Assembly (NCBI GenBank): GCA_963920635.1
Contig: OY987298.1
Coordinates: forward strand, 39,587,787-39,651,786
Direction of reading: 5' to 3'
Origin: Pseudeuparius sepicola
Taxonomy: Eukaryota; Arthropoda; Insecta; Coleoptera; Anthribidae
DNA length: 64,000 nt
Each line of letters begins with the position of its first letter. Position 1 is the first letter of the stretch. The position numbers and the translations under genes were made by a program. Positions 24,268 through 36,955 of the stretch are shown here, in pieces. Below the pieces are notes generated by a model. The model worked only from the letters and a program-made list of their open reading frames with translations, did not search any database and had not been told where the DNA came from.

Positions 24268-26351
24268 TAAGTAAGTAGGTACATTTGTTTAACAGAAAAT
24301 AAAACCAGTAACAAGTAACAAAAAATACACAGAAGTATAAGTATTTATAATAAGTACGATTCCTGGCGTGGACAAGTACATTTTCTACAAATAATATGGT
24401 AAATTTGGGCAAATAATAGAGTGGACTAAATTTTGTTGTAAGTCGAACTTTTATAGAAATGTTTCACTTTTGCACAAACAAAACAAATTTATAAAAAAGC
24501 TGTCGCCAGCACTTCGGGCTGTCTGTTTCCACCCAGAGTCACACTGCCTCGTCGAAGCAATCTGGCGACGCTAAGCACTACCCGCACTAGGCAAATTAAT
24601 TCTGGTAAATTTCTTGTAAAATCAACTGACAGGCAGTGTCAGGACACGCGACGTGGATTCGCATCCCTTGTTGCCAGTTTCCTCTACTTCAGGGCTTCTC
24701 ATCGAGTCGGCTGTGGCTCGGCACTACTCCGCCACTGGAGATCAGTCATGATGAGGTAACGGAGGTGAACCGTGAGCCGGGCGCTGTGGCGCTGTTGCCA
24801 AACGTCTTTACTCTTAAATACAGACACATGGTATATTAACTGAAATGCGGTGTCTTCTTAAAAGTTAGGATATCGGTGCAAGTACAATTATTAATGACAA
24901 CCTTGTCGTCAATGGTGATCGAATATTGCACGGAAAAAAAGTTAATTCTTCCCCAAAAATTTTTAATTACAACTAATTTGTTTTTAATTAATAAAGTTTA
25001 TGAAGTAGTGGCGTTGCGACTATAGTACGGGCAACTTTTTTCAGGTTTCCCAAAACCCTGTTAATAATGTCGTGTTTTCCAGACAATTGCCATACTAAAA
25101 GTGCAGTAAAATGAAGTAAATTTGCATTATACGTCGCCCGTAAACCTGGAAATAAAAAAGTCTTTACGATGTGTGTGAAATGTTAATTAATCACACAAAA
25201 TATTAAACCGCCGCGCGGCATGCAAATTAGTAGATACCGTAAAAAAACCACCATCTCGTATGGTAGTTATATTATAGGTTTCCCCGGCCAAAAACTTTTT
25301 TGCGAAAATTTTTGTTCGATATAGAAATGCCCCAAAATCAACCACTTAATTACCTAATTCTGCGGAGGACACTCTATGTTTTTCTATAAGGACATGTTTA
25401 CTTGCTATGGCTCTGAACCGAACCAAAATTTGAAGGCCAACCATTCGAAATGCTTCGAACGTCGCCACTACGGCCCTATATCAAAGACGATCCCAGCCTA
25501 CCTATAACCTGAGGTAGAGGTAACTATAACGTAAAATGCGGAAACGATACACTGTTTCCGCACGACCCCGCCATTTTAATCAAGTATCTATAGATCCGAA
25601 ATATAAAACAGATAAGTGCATTCCATTTCTAAGTACCTACCTCCGGAATAATAACAGAAAAATGCATGTAAGTTAGTTTACGATATTATACCGCTTCCTG
25701 TTACCATTTCTAAAAATTTAAAAGCTAATTTTCTGTTTTATGGCAGTAGATATATATTCTTACTGCCGATAACGAATGAGATCTGTATATAATACTTTAT
25801 ATGCGCTTGTCGTTTTAAAGCTTTTAGTCATCTTCAGACAAAGGCTGTAAGTTATTTGTGCTATGTACTAGCGACATAAAAGTTTATACGTTTGGAAATT
25901 AACATTTTTATGATGATTGTATTGCTATACACATTTCTTTTAAAATGTAGTTTTATAAGTGGCTTTATAAGCTTACTCCTGAAAATGAACAATAACTTTA
26001 ATAATCTCGTTATATTGTTGGGAACTTCTCGAAGTATTAACGAAACTGCAGCACGAAATTGTGACCAACAGTGCAAAAATAATAAAAACTCCAGCAGACT
26101 TCAAATGAAAACAACGAAACTGTTTACATAAGGAGATTGCAGATTGTCCAATAATAGTTCAATAAATTTAAATTTAAACATATTTTTGCTACTTTTAATA
26201 ACTAATTATTTCAATATTCCTATAGTATAATAATTACATAGTACATAGAACGTCTATTTTTTCACCAGTTTAATATGTTTGCTCTTTTGTAGACAGTATT
26301 ATTCTTCTCGTTGATATTGTTGTCTTGGATTCAATATTTATATGCATAATA
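24268..26351. other. Stretch without recognisable gene
   Basis: AT-rich apart from a GC-richer island at about 24640-24800. Short open frames occur but none has a recognisable domain. A sequence reading CTGAAGATGAC on the minus strand (about 25825) resembles half a hammerhead core but lacks the GAAA part. Confidence 0.4.
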
Positions 26352-27227
26352 TACAGGGCGGTTCAAAAAACATTGCACAAGTTTCTAAGGCTGAAAGAAC
26401 GAGGAAAGATAAGACGAAAAGTTCATATAAAGGTGGGGTCAAAAAGGCATAACCTAAAAAGATACAGGGTGAATTTAAATTTTATTTTACATTTTTGGAA
26501 ATAACTTTTGAACGAATTGAGAGATTAGCACGAAATCTGGTAACTGGGGTTATTTTTGGGCGAAAAATTCAAACATTGGCATAGCTTTGATGATATTTTA
26601 CAGGGGGTGCCACCTACTGAATTTCACGTGATTTAAAACGTCATGAATTTTTTGGGTCCAGGTTTATTATTTTTCCTGACGTAAACATGTTTTCCTCTGA
26701 AGGTTTTATGCGAAAAAGCTGTACTTTGTGGATGTCTCTAGGGGCAACCGTTTTCGGAATATTTGTTCTTTAAAATTATGTAACATTTCTGTCAAAGCTC
26801 GCAATTCGTTCAGAGTATTAGATTTTGACTAGTAAAACGCTTTTTTTTTTAATATTGTTGGTTATTTGATACAGGTTTTTTAATTTTTTTTATTAGTTTT
26901 GTCCACATACAATAATTATTGGAAAATTTATCATTTTGTATGTTGACAAAACTAATAAAAAATTGAAAATGGTTTATTAAAAAACCTAGACCGACACTGG
27001 TCCAGAAATAGAAAACAATTAAAATCGTTTCACTGTTGTCTGTCTTAGTCAACACGAATGGCTAATCTCTCGATTCGTTCAAAATTCATTTGAAAAAATA
27101 TAAATTAAAATTTAAATTTTAGCACCATGTATTGTTTTAGGTACGCGCTTTTGACCACAACTTTATATGAACTTTTCGTCTTATTTTTCCATGTTCGTTC
27201 AGTTGTAGAAACCTGAAACACCTTGTA
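26352..27227. mobile_element. Foldback element with TACAGGGCGGTTC ends
   Basis: The outer arms (26352-26540 and about 27055-27227) are inverted copies that share TTCATATAAAG and a GAACGAATTGAGAGATTAGC-like stretch. A second inverted pair around the TTAGTTTTGTC/GACAAAACTAA motifs (26895 and 26945) forms an inner hairpin. No transposase. Confidence 0.75.
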
Positions 27228-28170
27228 TACCAATAGGATCGTCAGCCAGTGATGATTCTTTCTACAAATTCTTCAGTCGGAAATCTTGTCAAGACATGGT
27301 GTCGCCCTATTAGTTAAATCGACCTTATCTTTCGTGATAGTCGCGATACTGAGTTTTCGAAACAAATGTCATAGCTCGAAGTCAGGCGAACAGTCAGTCA
27401 ACAAGGTAAGAAACTAAAGAAAACAATTTTTAAGCGTTTGAGTGTACCTATATCTACTTCTGGATGTTCACAAAAATCTTTTAAAACGCCACAAAAAGGC
27501 CGTAAATAGCCCCCAAATTAAATATGTGAAGTTAGTATATTATGCAAAAAACAATATTTTCTATTGAAAAAAATTTCACTTGTCACATAACTGAAAGCGA
27601 GAGCTTGGGTTTTGAGAATTTTTAAATGTTTAAATTGTTTTTAAACGTCTATATTTTAGAAACAAGTTTGTGTCTAGTGCGCGTGTGTCCTGGCGGAGGG
27701 GAACCGCCCAGGTGCTATTATGGCCTCTGAGTGGGAACCGTGCCGTTGAGGAGTATTGGTGCCCCTCGCGCCGACGCGTGAGCGCTGTAAAGGGAATTTT
27801 CCCCCCGGAATGGACAGCGGAGCCTGAGACACAGACGGGTAAACTGCTTACGGGAGATCCGCGAGTTCTGACGGTCCGGGTGGCTGGAAGCCATTCCCGT
27901 TGACCACGTTCGGGTTTGTGTATTTTGTATTCACCATTCCCCTTGTGCGCAATAAATCAGTGTTGTAACGTACTCGAGGATTTTCGTTATCGATCCACGC
28001 CCTGATACGGTTCCTATTCGGCCTTTCACGTTGCCGATCAACTGGGACCTCGTCAATATTTACATACTGAGGTGAGTTTTCATTTTGATTTCGTAAAAAT
28101 ATCCTAAATACCAAATATTGGGTCTGTTTATATTATATTACACATATTACAAAAGCCAGAAAAAGAAAAT
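27228..28170 (+). other. Possible non-coding exons, GC-rich block
   Basis: A donor-like CAACAAGGTAAG ends a segment at about 27404. An acceptor-like TATATTTTAG lies at about 27660. It opens a GC-rich block that ends at a donor-like CTGAGGTGAGT at about 28072. The block contains no long ATG-initiated frame on the plus strand. These could be 5' untranslated exons of a host gene or part of an element leading into the THAP remnant at 28171. I cannot decide. Confidence 0.25.
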
Positions 28171-28430
28171 GTCACCATAACAACATTTGCTTTGCCTCGG
28201 AATGAAAATTTGCGCCAAAAATGGATTCGTCAAATTCCAACTGAGATTTAATTTCTAAAAACTCCTTAAGTATATGTGGCTAACACATTTTCAAGAAAGT
28301 GAAACAATTAAAGTGGACAAATGTGTTTCGGGAGTAAAATACCTATAGAGAATATCACCTAAGCTAAAGGAAAGTGCTGTCCCAACAATTTTTGAGAATG
28401 TGCCAGAATATTTGAGGGCAGTGCCGTTTA
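28171..28430 (+). pseudogene. THAP-domain remnant 1
   Basis: The frame reads TTFALPRNENLRQKWIRQIP and then a stop. It continues in pieces with LTHFQESETIKVDKC and finally ESAVPTIFENVPEYLR. These match the F-x-x-P...R..W, the C..HF block and the AVPTIF box of THAP zinc-finger domains in order. The start of the domain, with the first zinc-binding Cys pair, is not visible, and two stops interrupt the rest. THAP domains in insect genomes are often the DNA-binding part of P, Kolobok or related transposases. I cannot say which. Confidence 0.75.
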
Positions 28431-29124
28431 ACTCTCAGTCCAAAACAGCTGAGGCAGGTTGAAAATTTTGAAAAAACAATTAGAGAAAGCCTGGATGCAC
28501 AAAACCAATAATGTAATAGATGAAAGAATACTCGCCAAATTGTTACAAAATTTGTTTTTTCTACTTATCTCCAAAAATGCTTTTTATTATATAGGACTAA
28601 GTTGTCACGTGACTACGCGATTATGCGTTAGCGCCATGGCCTGACTTTATCATTGGCCTCGCTCAGTTGAGAAGCGAGCATACCCCATTGCTTTTCCGTG
28701 TTCCCACAATATACGCCGTAAAGCTGCGGGTGACAGCGCGCTGTATTGTGACAATGATACGACATGTTCCAATCGATTGTGGTTACAATTGAAAATTCGT
28801 AAAAACACCTACCGTGGCTAAATCATCATAGATGGCTCTGTATATTGCTGTTCGAAAGAGACATAGGTAAATTTGCCCCACTCTGTAAAGTAGGGTGGAA
28901 CAAAAATGACGAACAATTTTTTTTTAATATCATATTGTAATAGTGCAGAAAAGTTGCCTATCGGGGTTGTAACAACTAGGTGTTACTAAAAAAAATCTAT
29001 TAAAGAGATGCGGAGAGCAAGTTTTTCTCTTGGAACCAGTTATGAGGCGATCAAATAAAAGATGAAAAGGACAAAGAAGTGTATTTCCGTGTAAATAATT
29101 TAATTAAAAATCATGGTAAAGCGC

Positions 29125-29148
29125 TTTCGGCTGTTAAGCCATCTTCAG
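29125..29148 (-). ncRNA. Hammerhead-ribozyme-like core 2
   Basis: On the minus strand: CTGAAGA, T, then GGC-TTAACA-GCC as stem II, then GAAA followed by GCGC. Position 7 of the hammerhead core tolerates any base, so CTGAAGA...GAAA is a full match to CUGANGA...GAAA. The palindromic AGCGCT after GAAA could be a short stem III, as in dimeric Penelope-type hammerheads. Stem I partners were not confirmed. Confidence 0.5.
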
Positions 29149-29664
29149 TACCACCTAAAAAGAAAGTATGACATAAAATAGGGGGTTGGAAAAAGATAAC
29201 TATGGAAAAACTAAATTATTTTAACGTCATGTCATACTCACTTGTCAAGTGTGTACAGGAAAACCATAGCAGTTCTAGGGCACTGTAGGCCAATAAGTAG
29301 GTAAATCTGACAACTATGAATATAATAATTAAAAATCACAAAAAATATATAAAATCAGAAACATATTAAATTTTATGTTGAAATAATAAATTAATTTTAA
29401 GTAAATAATATTGATAATTATAATTAATTACATGATATATTTTCACAACAGACATTTCCTGAGAACAAAATGGCAAAAAGGGACTTGCATCTAAACAATT
29501 TTTTTAGATATTATTGGATATTAGATTGATACAGGAATTTGTTTTATTTCCATATCGTAAAATAATTGCTAACTAATTTCCAGTATTTTGCACAATAACA
29601 TTATAAAACATTGTTATTATGATGCCAGTTAAAAAATCCTTCGTAATATATTGCTTACCTTCGT

Positions 29665-29700
29665 CACAGAAAAACAGCAAGCGCTTGCTGTTTTTCTGTG
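29665..29700. repeat. Perfect 36-bp palindrome
   Basis: CACAGAAAAACAGCAAGC is followed directly by its exact reverse complement, with no spacer. No gene flanks it closely, and the surrounding DNA is AT-rich. Confidence 0.95.
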
Positions 29701-32700
29701 CCTTTGTGGAACCAATGATCTGTATAATATGTTATAATATTATGTTATATTCGCCGTATTTTATATCCGCAATAGTTTTTCTAAATAAACGATTGTAAAG
29801 TAACAGTAAGTGTGTCTTATTTCCTATTTTTACTGAAAAAATTAATATGTTGTAATATTAAAGTCAAAATACCTATTATCTAAAAAGTTTTTAATGATAA
29901 TTCGGTTTATTTTGCGTATATTATAGGTTAATGCCTAGATATACTCCAACCAGTATAACAGAAATCATAAAAATATAATGTTTGTTCCCAACTAATTTTA
30001 TTATTTTTTAAAAATCTTTCGCCACTGGCGTATTAAATATCTGGTCGGAATTGTGTCAACCACAAAATATTAGGTTAGATGTCAACCTGGGCCGCGATGC
30101 TCGGAGTCGGAATTATGAAGTTCTCTCTCTCTTTTTTCTCTCTCGCACTCATAGCAATGTTTGATACACAACAAAAGCCTATTCAACAATGAATGGTTGA
30201 GTCTCCCTTGTTCATAAGTCTATGAGCATAAAGCATTATACAACAGTAAAAACCCATAAAATAGAAGATCACACCAAGTCACATTTTAAAAACTTTAAGA
30301 TATTAACAAATTATACAACTGTGGGCAGCCAAGCTACCCAAATTATTTAAACAAAAGACCAGCAGAAGTGCCAAATGCATCGTTCTAATTATGGAAATAA
30401 GTAGGCAACAATGCCATCTATCTTTGGTAAACATTTCGTTCTGGTCGGTTAAAAATTAAAGAAGTTATAAGGTTGTTTCCCTCTGAAGTGAGACAATCTG
30501 TATATAGAAGATAGAAGTATCTAAATTTATTATATTATGCATTCTTTGTATAGGGGGTTGAATGAACCCTATTGTAGACAAGCTGCATTTTTACTCCTAA
30601 ATTTATTTTTGGGAATTCGGTCAATTACCGGTTGGCGGCTAAACCTGGGCCGCCTGTCCGGGATCATTGACAAAAGAGAAATTATCCCCTTCTTTTTGGT
30701 CATATTTTAGTAGAAGCAATTTAGCTTCTGTAACGGCGTATCAAAGGCTATGCACCAAATCTGCGGTTATATTTATAAAACAGCAGTAACTGGTTCGCCT
30801 TCCGTCCTTTTTGTCCACTCCTTGCGCTCGCAAGCCGACGAATGTCGGGAATAATTTTGGCAGGCATTTCTGATGGTTTTTTGATGTTTAATTATATTTT
30901 TACGTGCTCAAATTGTTTTATTACGGTGGGCTTTTGGCCAATTATGAATTTAACCGTCGCCCCGAGTGTTATTTTTAAATTTACTTCTGTGATTCCCGAA
31001 GTTATGACGCGACACTTACAGGTTTAAGGACCCTAAATAAAATTAAATTTACTGCTACGGTCCTTTAATTTGACAAAACTGCGTTGATGGCGGAATTGCT
31101 GTACAGTAGTCGAAGCGTATTTATTTTTTCGAGGTGACGTTTTTATATTCCTCCCGTCTCATATTTCAATTTTAGAGACTGTTTAGGAAGAAAAATTATG
31201 AGTTCGTTCATTTCTATAATCTTATTTTGATCTCACGAATAACACATCTACTGCAAAATCGTACACAATTTGGTTGATTTATTGTTAAAAAAATATCGGA
31301 CAAGTTACGAATTAATAGGTAGGTATCTTTCCAAACAGCCAGCTCTACAAAATATTTCAATAAGATTTACCGACAATTTGTTAGCTGTATACCTACTTAG
31401 AAACGTGTTTACATTTTTTTGAAAAATTTGATACCGACCAAGAAATTAAAATGGTTTGTTTGAAAAAGACAACACAATATTCACTGCTTCTTGCGACAAC
31501 CTGTAAATTACTATGCACTTTACTTTCTTAAAGGATAATTATTTAACATCGACAAATTTTAGGATTGGATTCGAAAATTTGATAAGCCCTACAAAACAAA
31601 ATTATGAATACTCAGTAGTTGTATTTTTTTGCCTTTTTGATTCATCCAGTTCTCACAGCATGCCAGGTGGCGGTCACCAACACCGCTTCCAAAAATAAAT
31701 AGTTGGCTGCACTCCGACCTCCCTGGTCGAATTGCCGTAGTGTGACCAGGTCACTGTCACCGATGTTGGTGATTAAAGTGATTTTCAGGAAATTCGCGCG
31801 TGTGCGGCTTCTGAAAACGGGACAATAGCAAACAATCACATTTCAGATTTTTTGGAAAAAATCCAGGCGAACTGTTTCTCGAAACAGAGGCGGGAGGGAA
31901 ATATCGAAACATATTTTCAGCATCACTCGGCCACACTGGTCGAAAAAATGGTTTGTATCGCCGTTTTTATTTATCAATTTTTAATTGTTATTTATATTTT
32001 CCTTAAACTTTTTTAAAACATGTAGGTATTTTTCATGGGATTTAAGAGAAACAAAAAACCAAAACCTGCCAAAATATAAAACGAAGTCAACCAATTGTGG
32101 GTCAAAGTAAGAAATAACGCGTGAACGACTTGTATACAGACATTTTTCACCTTGACTCTCCCGAATATCAGATTTGGTAGCATCATTGACTAGTCACTAG
32201 TGACTAGTGACTAGCACTAGTCACTGGTAGCATAAAGAATTAAAGAACCCCTTAATTAAACGATTTTTGATTTTGGAAAACAAATTGTCCTCTTCTTTTG
32301 TTGAACAATGTTGTGTTTGATATTAAAGTTCGTTTGGTTTTTTTATATTGTAGAAAAATGTGAACAAAACATTTTACATCAATACAAAAAGCAAAAATTC
32401 GTCAAAAAATATCGTAAGACTTCTTGAGATGTAGCCTACAATATTGAAAGTATAAAGTGTACAGGAGTTTTCAATGACTATAAATATAAAAAAAATATAT
32501 GACTTTAAATTTGCCCTGAAATATGTTTATTTCGCAGAAATCTGACCCCGTTTCTATCTCTTCAGAAATCTACGTCACTAGAGATATTAGAATGAAACTT
32601 TCGGAACAAATTCTAATCTAACGAAATCTCCATTTACCTACTCTAAATTGAAAAAATCTGGTATATTAAATAATTACTGAGATACAAATATGTTGCCAAT

Positions 32701-32729
32701 GTGAAATGTGGCAAACATAATATTGTATA

Positions 32730-33937
32730 TACAGGGTGTAACTAAACTGATGGTCAAAAATGAAACCACGTATTCTTGGAGTCAAAATAAGGGCACTTCT
32801 TCATATATTTTTTTCTCCTACGGGCCATAGTTTTTTTTATACAGAGCGTAGAAGTTTGGAGAAAAATACACACATTTCTTAGTATTTCTAGAAGTATACG
32901 AGATATTTCCTTCAAACTTCGCGTGTCACATGAGCAGATGAGCCGTCAAACTTAAGGTTGACATGAAGATTCTGAGGCTGCCAGTTGCGGAGATACAGGG
33001 TGTTAGTAAAATTAATTAGTTCAGAAAAATATGAATACCCTGTATAATCGCATTTTTTTAATTTGTTTTGAGTGGTGAATAGAATGATTAACAAAAAGTA
33101 TATCTTAGTATTTTTTCATATTCACAGCCGTTTCTTAATTATTTTTAAAGAACGGAAACGCTGCAAGTACAAGAGTCACTGCAATCTGTGGTTGTCAATT
33201 AAACTTTATTTAACAAAATACAAAAGCAAAAACGATAATAAAAGAAACGTATTGCTATTAGAAAATTAAATTATTAAATGTTCGAAATGACCGCCGTCTC
33301 TTTCAATACACGCAACTGCATGTTTATTATTGCCATTGGCAAGTCCATAGCAAAAGTGCATATCAGTCAATTCTTCAAATGAAAATATAATTTTTCAAAA
33401 TATTGATACTAAAGTGCAAAGTTGGCAGCCAAATGATTCAAATAATGCCAAGTTTAATTGACATCCACAGATTGTTAGATTTATTCTTAAAATGACTTGT
33501 TTATTGCAGCATTGCCGTTCTTTGACAATAATTAAAAAACGGCTGAGAATATGAAAAAATACTAAGAGATACTTTTTGTTAACCATTGAATTTACCATTC
33601 AAAACAAATTTAAAAAATGCGATTATACAGGATATTCATATTTTTCTGAACTAATTAATTTTAATAACACCCTGTATCTCCGCAACTGGGGGCCTCACAA
33701 GCTTCATATTAACCTTAAATTTGACAACTCATCCGCTTATGTGACACGCCAAGTTTGAAGAAAATATCTCTTATACTTCTAGAGATACTAAGAAATATGT
33801 GTATTTTTCTCTAAATTTCTACGCTCTGTATAAAAAAAACTATGGCCCGTAGGAGAAAAAAATATATGAAGAAGTGCCCTTTTGACTCCGAGAATACGTG
33901 GTTTCATTTTTGACAATCACTTTAGTTACACCATGTA
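32730..33937. mobile_element. Foldback element, family B copy 2 (uninterrupted)
   Basis: The arms start TACAGGGTGTAACTAAACTG and end with the complement of a variant (ACCATGTA). Sequence and order match 12376-14430 without the Tigger insertion. An inner pair of TACAGGGTGTTAGTAAAATT / complement motifs lies at about 32997 and 33660. The middle holds a remnant of a transposase C-terminus (33266-33345). Confidence 0.85.
33266..33345 (-). pseudogene. C-terminal transposase tail, second copy
   Basis: Homologous to 13751-13834. The segment corresponding to ERDGGHFEHLI and a stop is preserved. The upstream residues are rearranged by a small deletion around the repeated TTTATTATTGCC stretch. Non-functional. 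Confidence 0.4.
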
Positions 33938-33989
33938 TATCAGTATCTCCTTCTATAACTACATATCTTTATTTTTTGAGATATTAGCC

Positions 33990-34370
33990 AGAACCTTTTT
34001 TGTGTAAAAGGTCTTCAAAAAAACGCTTCTTCTGACTTTCCTAACGCTGTCAAAATACAAATCTAGGACAGGCTGTGATTTTTCTATACCCTGGACTTTC
34101 CCTTAAATCATTTGGCGATTCTTTTTATGTAAAATCTTACACCACAGCATGACACCTCAAAACCTGCATATAACAAATTTGAACCAAAAATATTCAGGGA
34201 ATTCCATTCAACAATGTGTGTCAAAGTTGAACAAAATAGGAATTTTAAAAGCATGTGAGGAGTCAAGTGTACCATGGAATTCCCTCAAAACAGTCTAATG
34301 GACAACAGGACCGCTCAAGTTGTTGGTCTGCAAAGATTCAATAAAAAATATAGAGGTTGTTGTTCTTTGT
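33990..34370 (+). repeat. Foldback family A, single arm
   Basis: The sequence is related to the left arm of the 3199-4320 element, including the AAGGTCTTCAAAAAAACGCT segment, the TGGACAACAGGACC segment and the TTGAACCAAAAATATTCAGG segment. I found no mirrored arm downstream, so this is a truncated copy. Confidence 0.65.
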
Positions 34371-34921
34371 GCAATCCCAAAATGCAAAATTTTTGACTGA
34401 AAAACTTTTTCGAAAAGGTCCACAACACCTTTGCGCTTAGTTTAAACTGAAAGAACTCAAATAGTTATAATGGGTTAGGTATCTGACATCACTGCGATGG
34501 ACTGTTTGTAAAATTGTAAAATTTTAAAAATTTAAATTACATTACTATCATCCTTGTTATTGTAATATTATAATTATAATCTTAAAGAAGTTGGAGCTTA
34601 TGTTGCCAAACGTACCCTCTTTCCAAATCAGTGACGTCAGATATGTGATTAAACAATAAAACTCCCAAATTTGTACCCTAAAGCGAAAAAAAAAAAATTA
34701 AACCTATTTTGGTACTTATCTGACAAAGAATTTGCTTATTCGGAAATCTTTTTTAATTATTCAATTAATATTTTTATTTAGTAATAATGGTGTGGAACTC
34801 ACTTTTTTGTTGGCTCAGAAAAAATAAAAATTGTTTCCATTTTTTACTGTTAAATTAATTTCCAAATTTGCGACAGAGCCGACTCGAACATCGTTCAAAT
34901 CGAAAAATTAAATGTTCGTTA
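34371..34921. other. Stretch without recognisable gene
   Basis: AT-rich, no motif recognised. Confidence 0.4.
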
Positions 34922-35697
34922 TACAGGGTGTAACTAAAATGCTTGGCCATATTTTAGTGGCGGAATCTACGTTCCAAATTGGCAAAAAGTTCATATTAAC
35001 GTCCGAACACATTTCGTTTTTGGATAGAGGTTGTTAAAAGGTAATATAAAAAATATGGATCAGTTTAAATTGCAGTATCAAACAGCTTAAGCGATTTTGT
35101 TAAATTGCATGTATTATCCATGCAAATAGTAGTAGGTAACGTATTTATTACATTAAATTACAACCCACGGTCAAGGGTCACCTTTGTGGAAATTTGTTCA
35201 TTTATTCACGTCCACTATTATTATTATTACTATTATTAAAAGTGATGTATATGTAATTTAGTGAATAAATTATTGTTATTATTATGAAATTGTTTGCGAT
35301 ACATTTTGTCAAGTACCTCAAAAACTGTGAATCCCAAGAATATGTATCAAGAAAACATTTTTTGTAAAGCTTTGAGTTCTCTCATAATAATGAGCCAAAT
35401 TTGGTATACATGGAATGGGGGCGAAAATTGCCAGGTAAACCACTGGGCATACGTGTCCTTGTTAGTATACAAAATATATGGCATGTACATTGTACAAGTA
35501 CAATAATCGTACACCTGATAAAACCAAAACCAAGATCTGATTTAAAAGAATCAATTTTTTCATTATCTTTTAACACCCCGTCTATTGAAAACGAAGTGTT
35601 TTAGTACCTACACATATAATATGAACTTTATTTGGTAATTTGTGACGAAGAATCCACCATTAAAATATGGCGAAGCATTTTATTTACGCCCTGTGTA
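34922..35697. mobile_element. Foldback element with TACAGGGTGTAACTAAAATG ends
   Basis: The left arm begins TACAGGGTGTAACTAAAATG and continues GGCCATATTTTAGTGGCGGA. The right arm is the mirrored copy, ending at 35697 with CGCCCTGTGTA. Arm length is about 110 bases and the loop has no gene. The first 15 bases are shared with family B but the rest is unrelated. Confidence 0.75.
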
Positions 35698-36203
35698 CAG
35701 ATCGCATCCCCGTCAATAGCTATAAATTCTCGCATCCACCGAACAAATTATCAGAGCTGAAATAACTACGTTCGACATTTAAAATGTTCATTAGCCCTGA
35801 AATTATCCGCATCCGGCGCGTTAATAAATATATTCGGACGTTCCCGGTACAAATTCCCAGCATCAGCGGAATGCCGGAATGCCTGTGATATTGCGTTCGA
35901 AAAACTAACGCGCATAGGTACGTTTCAGGTGTTCAAACAAATGTGTCATCGGAATGCAACCCATTCCTCGCTTGATGAGAACCGGCGATTTTTCTATGGG
36001 CCGTGGCCGTATATAAAAAATGATGGAGCGGCCGCCGATCGGGGCGGTGGGACCGCTGTTGGCTCGGCCTGGACCCAGGCGCAGCGGCGGCGGTCCAACG
36101 GGGACTTTACACACTTGTAATTATTCATATCGCAACGTTGCCAACTAGAGGGCGCTTTATATCCTTCATTTAACCCTTCAAAGCCATAGCTTTGTCATAA
36201 ACG
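35698..36203. other. GC-richer stretch
   Basis: About 35800-36110 is GC-rich with GGCGG-type runs near 36030-36100. Open frames on both strands overlap here and none has a domain. It could be a CpG-rich host segment. Confidence 0.35.
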
Positions 36204-36210
36204 CCTGTAG

Positions 36211-36393
36211 CGTTGACTGACGTATTAATAAAGACTGATGCTCACGGCTGTCATGTTTGACAGTTCTCTGGCTTACCATGCGCTTCCCGGAGACAAAATA
36301 CAATGCAAAATACATTGCTGACCATAGGCGCCATCTACTTTCCTGGACATGAAACTATAGCCGTGAGAAGTCTTATTAATACGTCAGTCAACG
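36211..36393. mobile_element. MITE with 20-bp TIRs and 7-bp target duplication
   Basis: The left end CGTTGACTGACGTATTAATA is matched exactly in inverted orientation at the right end, and pairing continues inward (CTCACGGCT / AGCCGTGAG). CCTGTAG flanks both sides (36204-36210 and 36394-36400). The 183-bp element has no coding capacity. Seven bases is close to the 8 typical of hAT, so the superfamily stays open. Confidence 0.85.
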
Positions 36394-36559
36394 CCTGTAG
36401 AGTCCGACGCTGTCGGTCCCCTTGGTGTTTATAGTCGCCGTCAATGTTGTCTATGTAGTGCAGCAACTGCGTCCAGTCGGCTGCTCTTAGATGGGTGACC
36501 GTTGCGATCTACGCAAACTTAACATTTACATCTTTTTTATTTATAGAATTTAAAGGCGC

Positions 36560-36955
36560 CTAGATTTTGTTCCGGTGGTATGACATTGGAAATATTGCCA
36601 AAAAAAAGATAAAACAGCACTAATTAATTTCGAGCTACCGAACAAATGCGCATCGCTTGCGGAAAATATACCGAATATATATTAATATAAGGAGGATTTA
36701 ATTTCCCAAATTTTCCAACTTATTTGCAAAGAGCAACTTTTCTTAAAATTTATCCGACTAGATTTGGTTCCGGTGGTATGACATTGGAAATATTGCCAAA
36801 AAAAAGATAAAACAGCACTAATTAATTTCGAGCTACCGAACAAATGCGCATCGCTTGCGCAAAATATACCGAATAAATTAATTTAAGGAGGATTTAATTT
36901 CCCAAATTTTCCAACTTATTTGCAAAGCGCAACTTTTCTTAAAATTTAACCGAAA
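36560..36955 (+). repeat. Tandem duplication, 198-bp period
   Basis: Two adjacent copies, each about 198 bases, share TTCCGGTGGTATGACATTGG at the start and CCAACTTATTTGCAAAG near the end. They differ by a few substitutions and a short AT indel. This could be the minimum unit of a satellite or a simple local duplication. Confidence 0.9.

Larger units (their letters stand above)
28431..32729. other. Long stretch without recognisable gene
   Basis: AT-rich sequence. It holds a hammerhead-like core (29125-29148), a 36-bp perfect palindrome (29665-29700) and a 20-bp palindrome ACTAGTCACTAGTGACTAGT (32189-32208). Open frames at 30842 and 31513 have no recognisable domain. Confidence 0.4.

Noticed and set aside
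25815..25850. CTGAAGATGAC on the minus strand as a fourth hammerhead
   Set aside because: No GAAA core at the right distance and no clear stem II.
35905..36120. Overlapping frames on both strands
   Set aside because: GC-rich sequence, no recognisable domain, no splice or promoter context.
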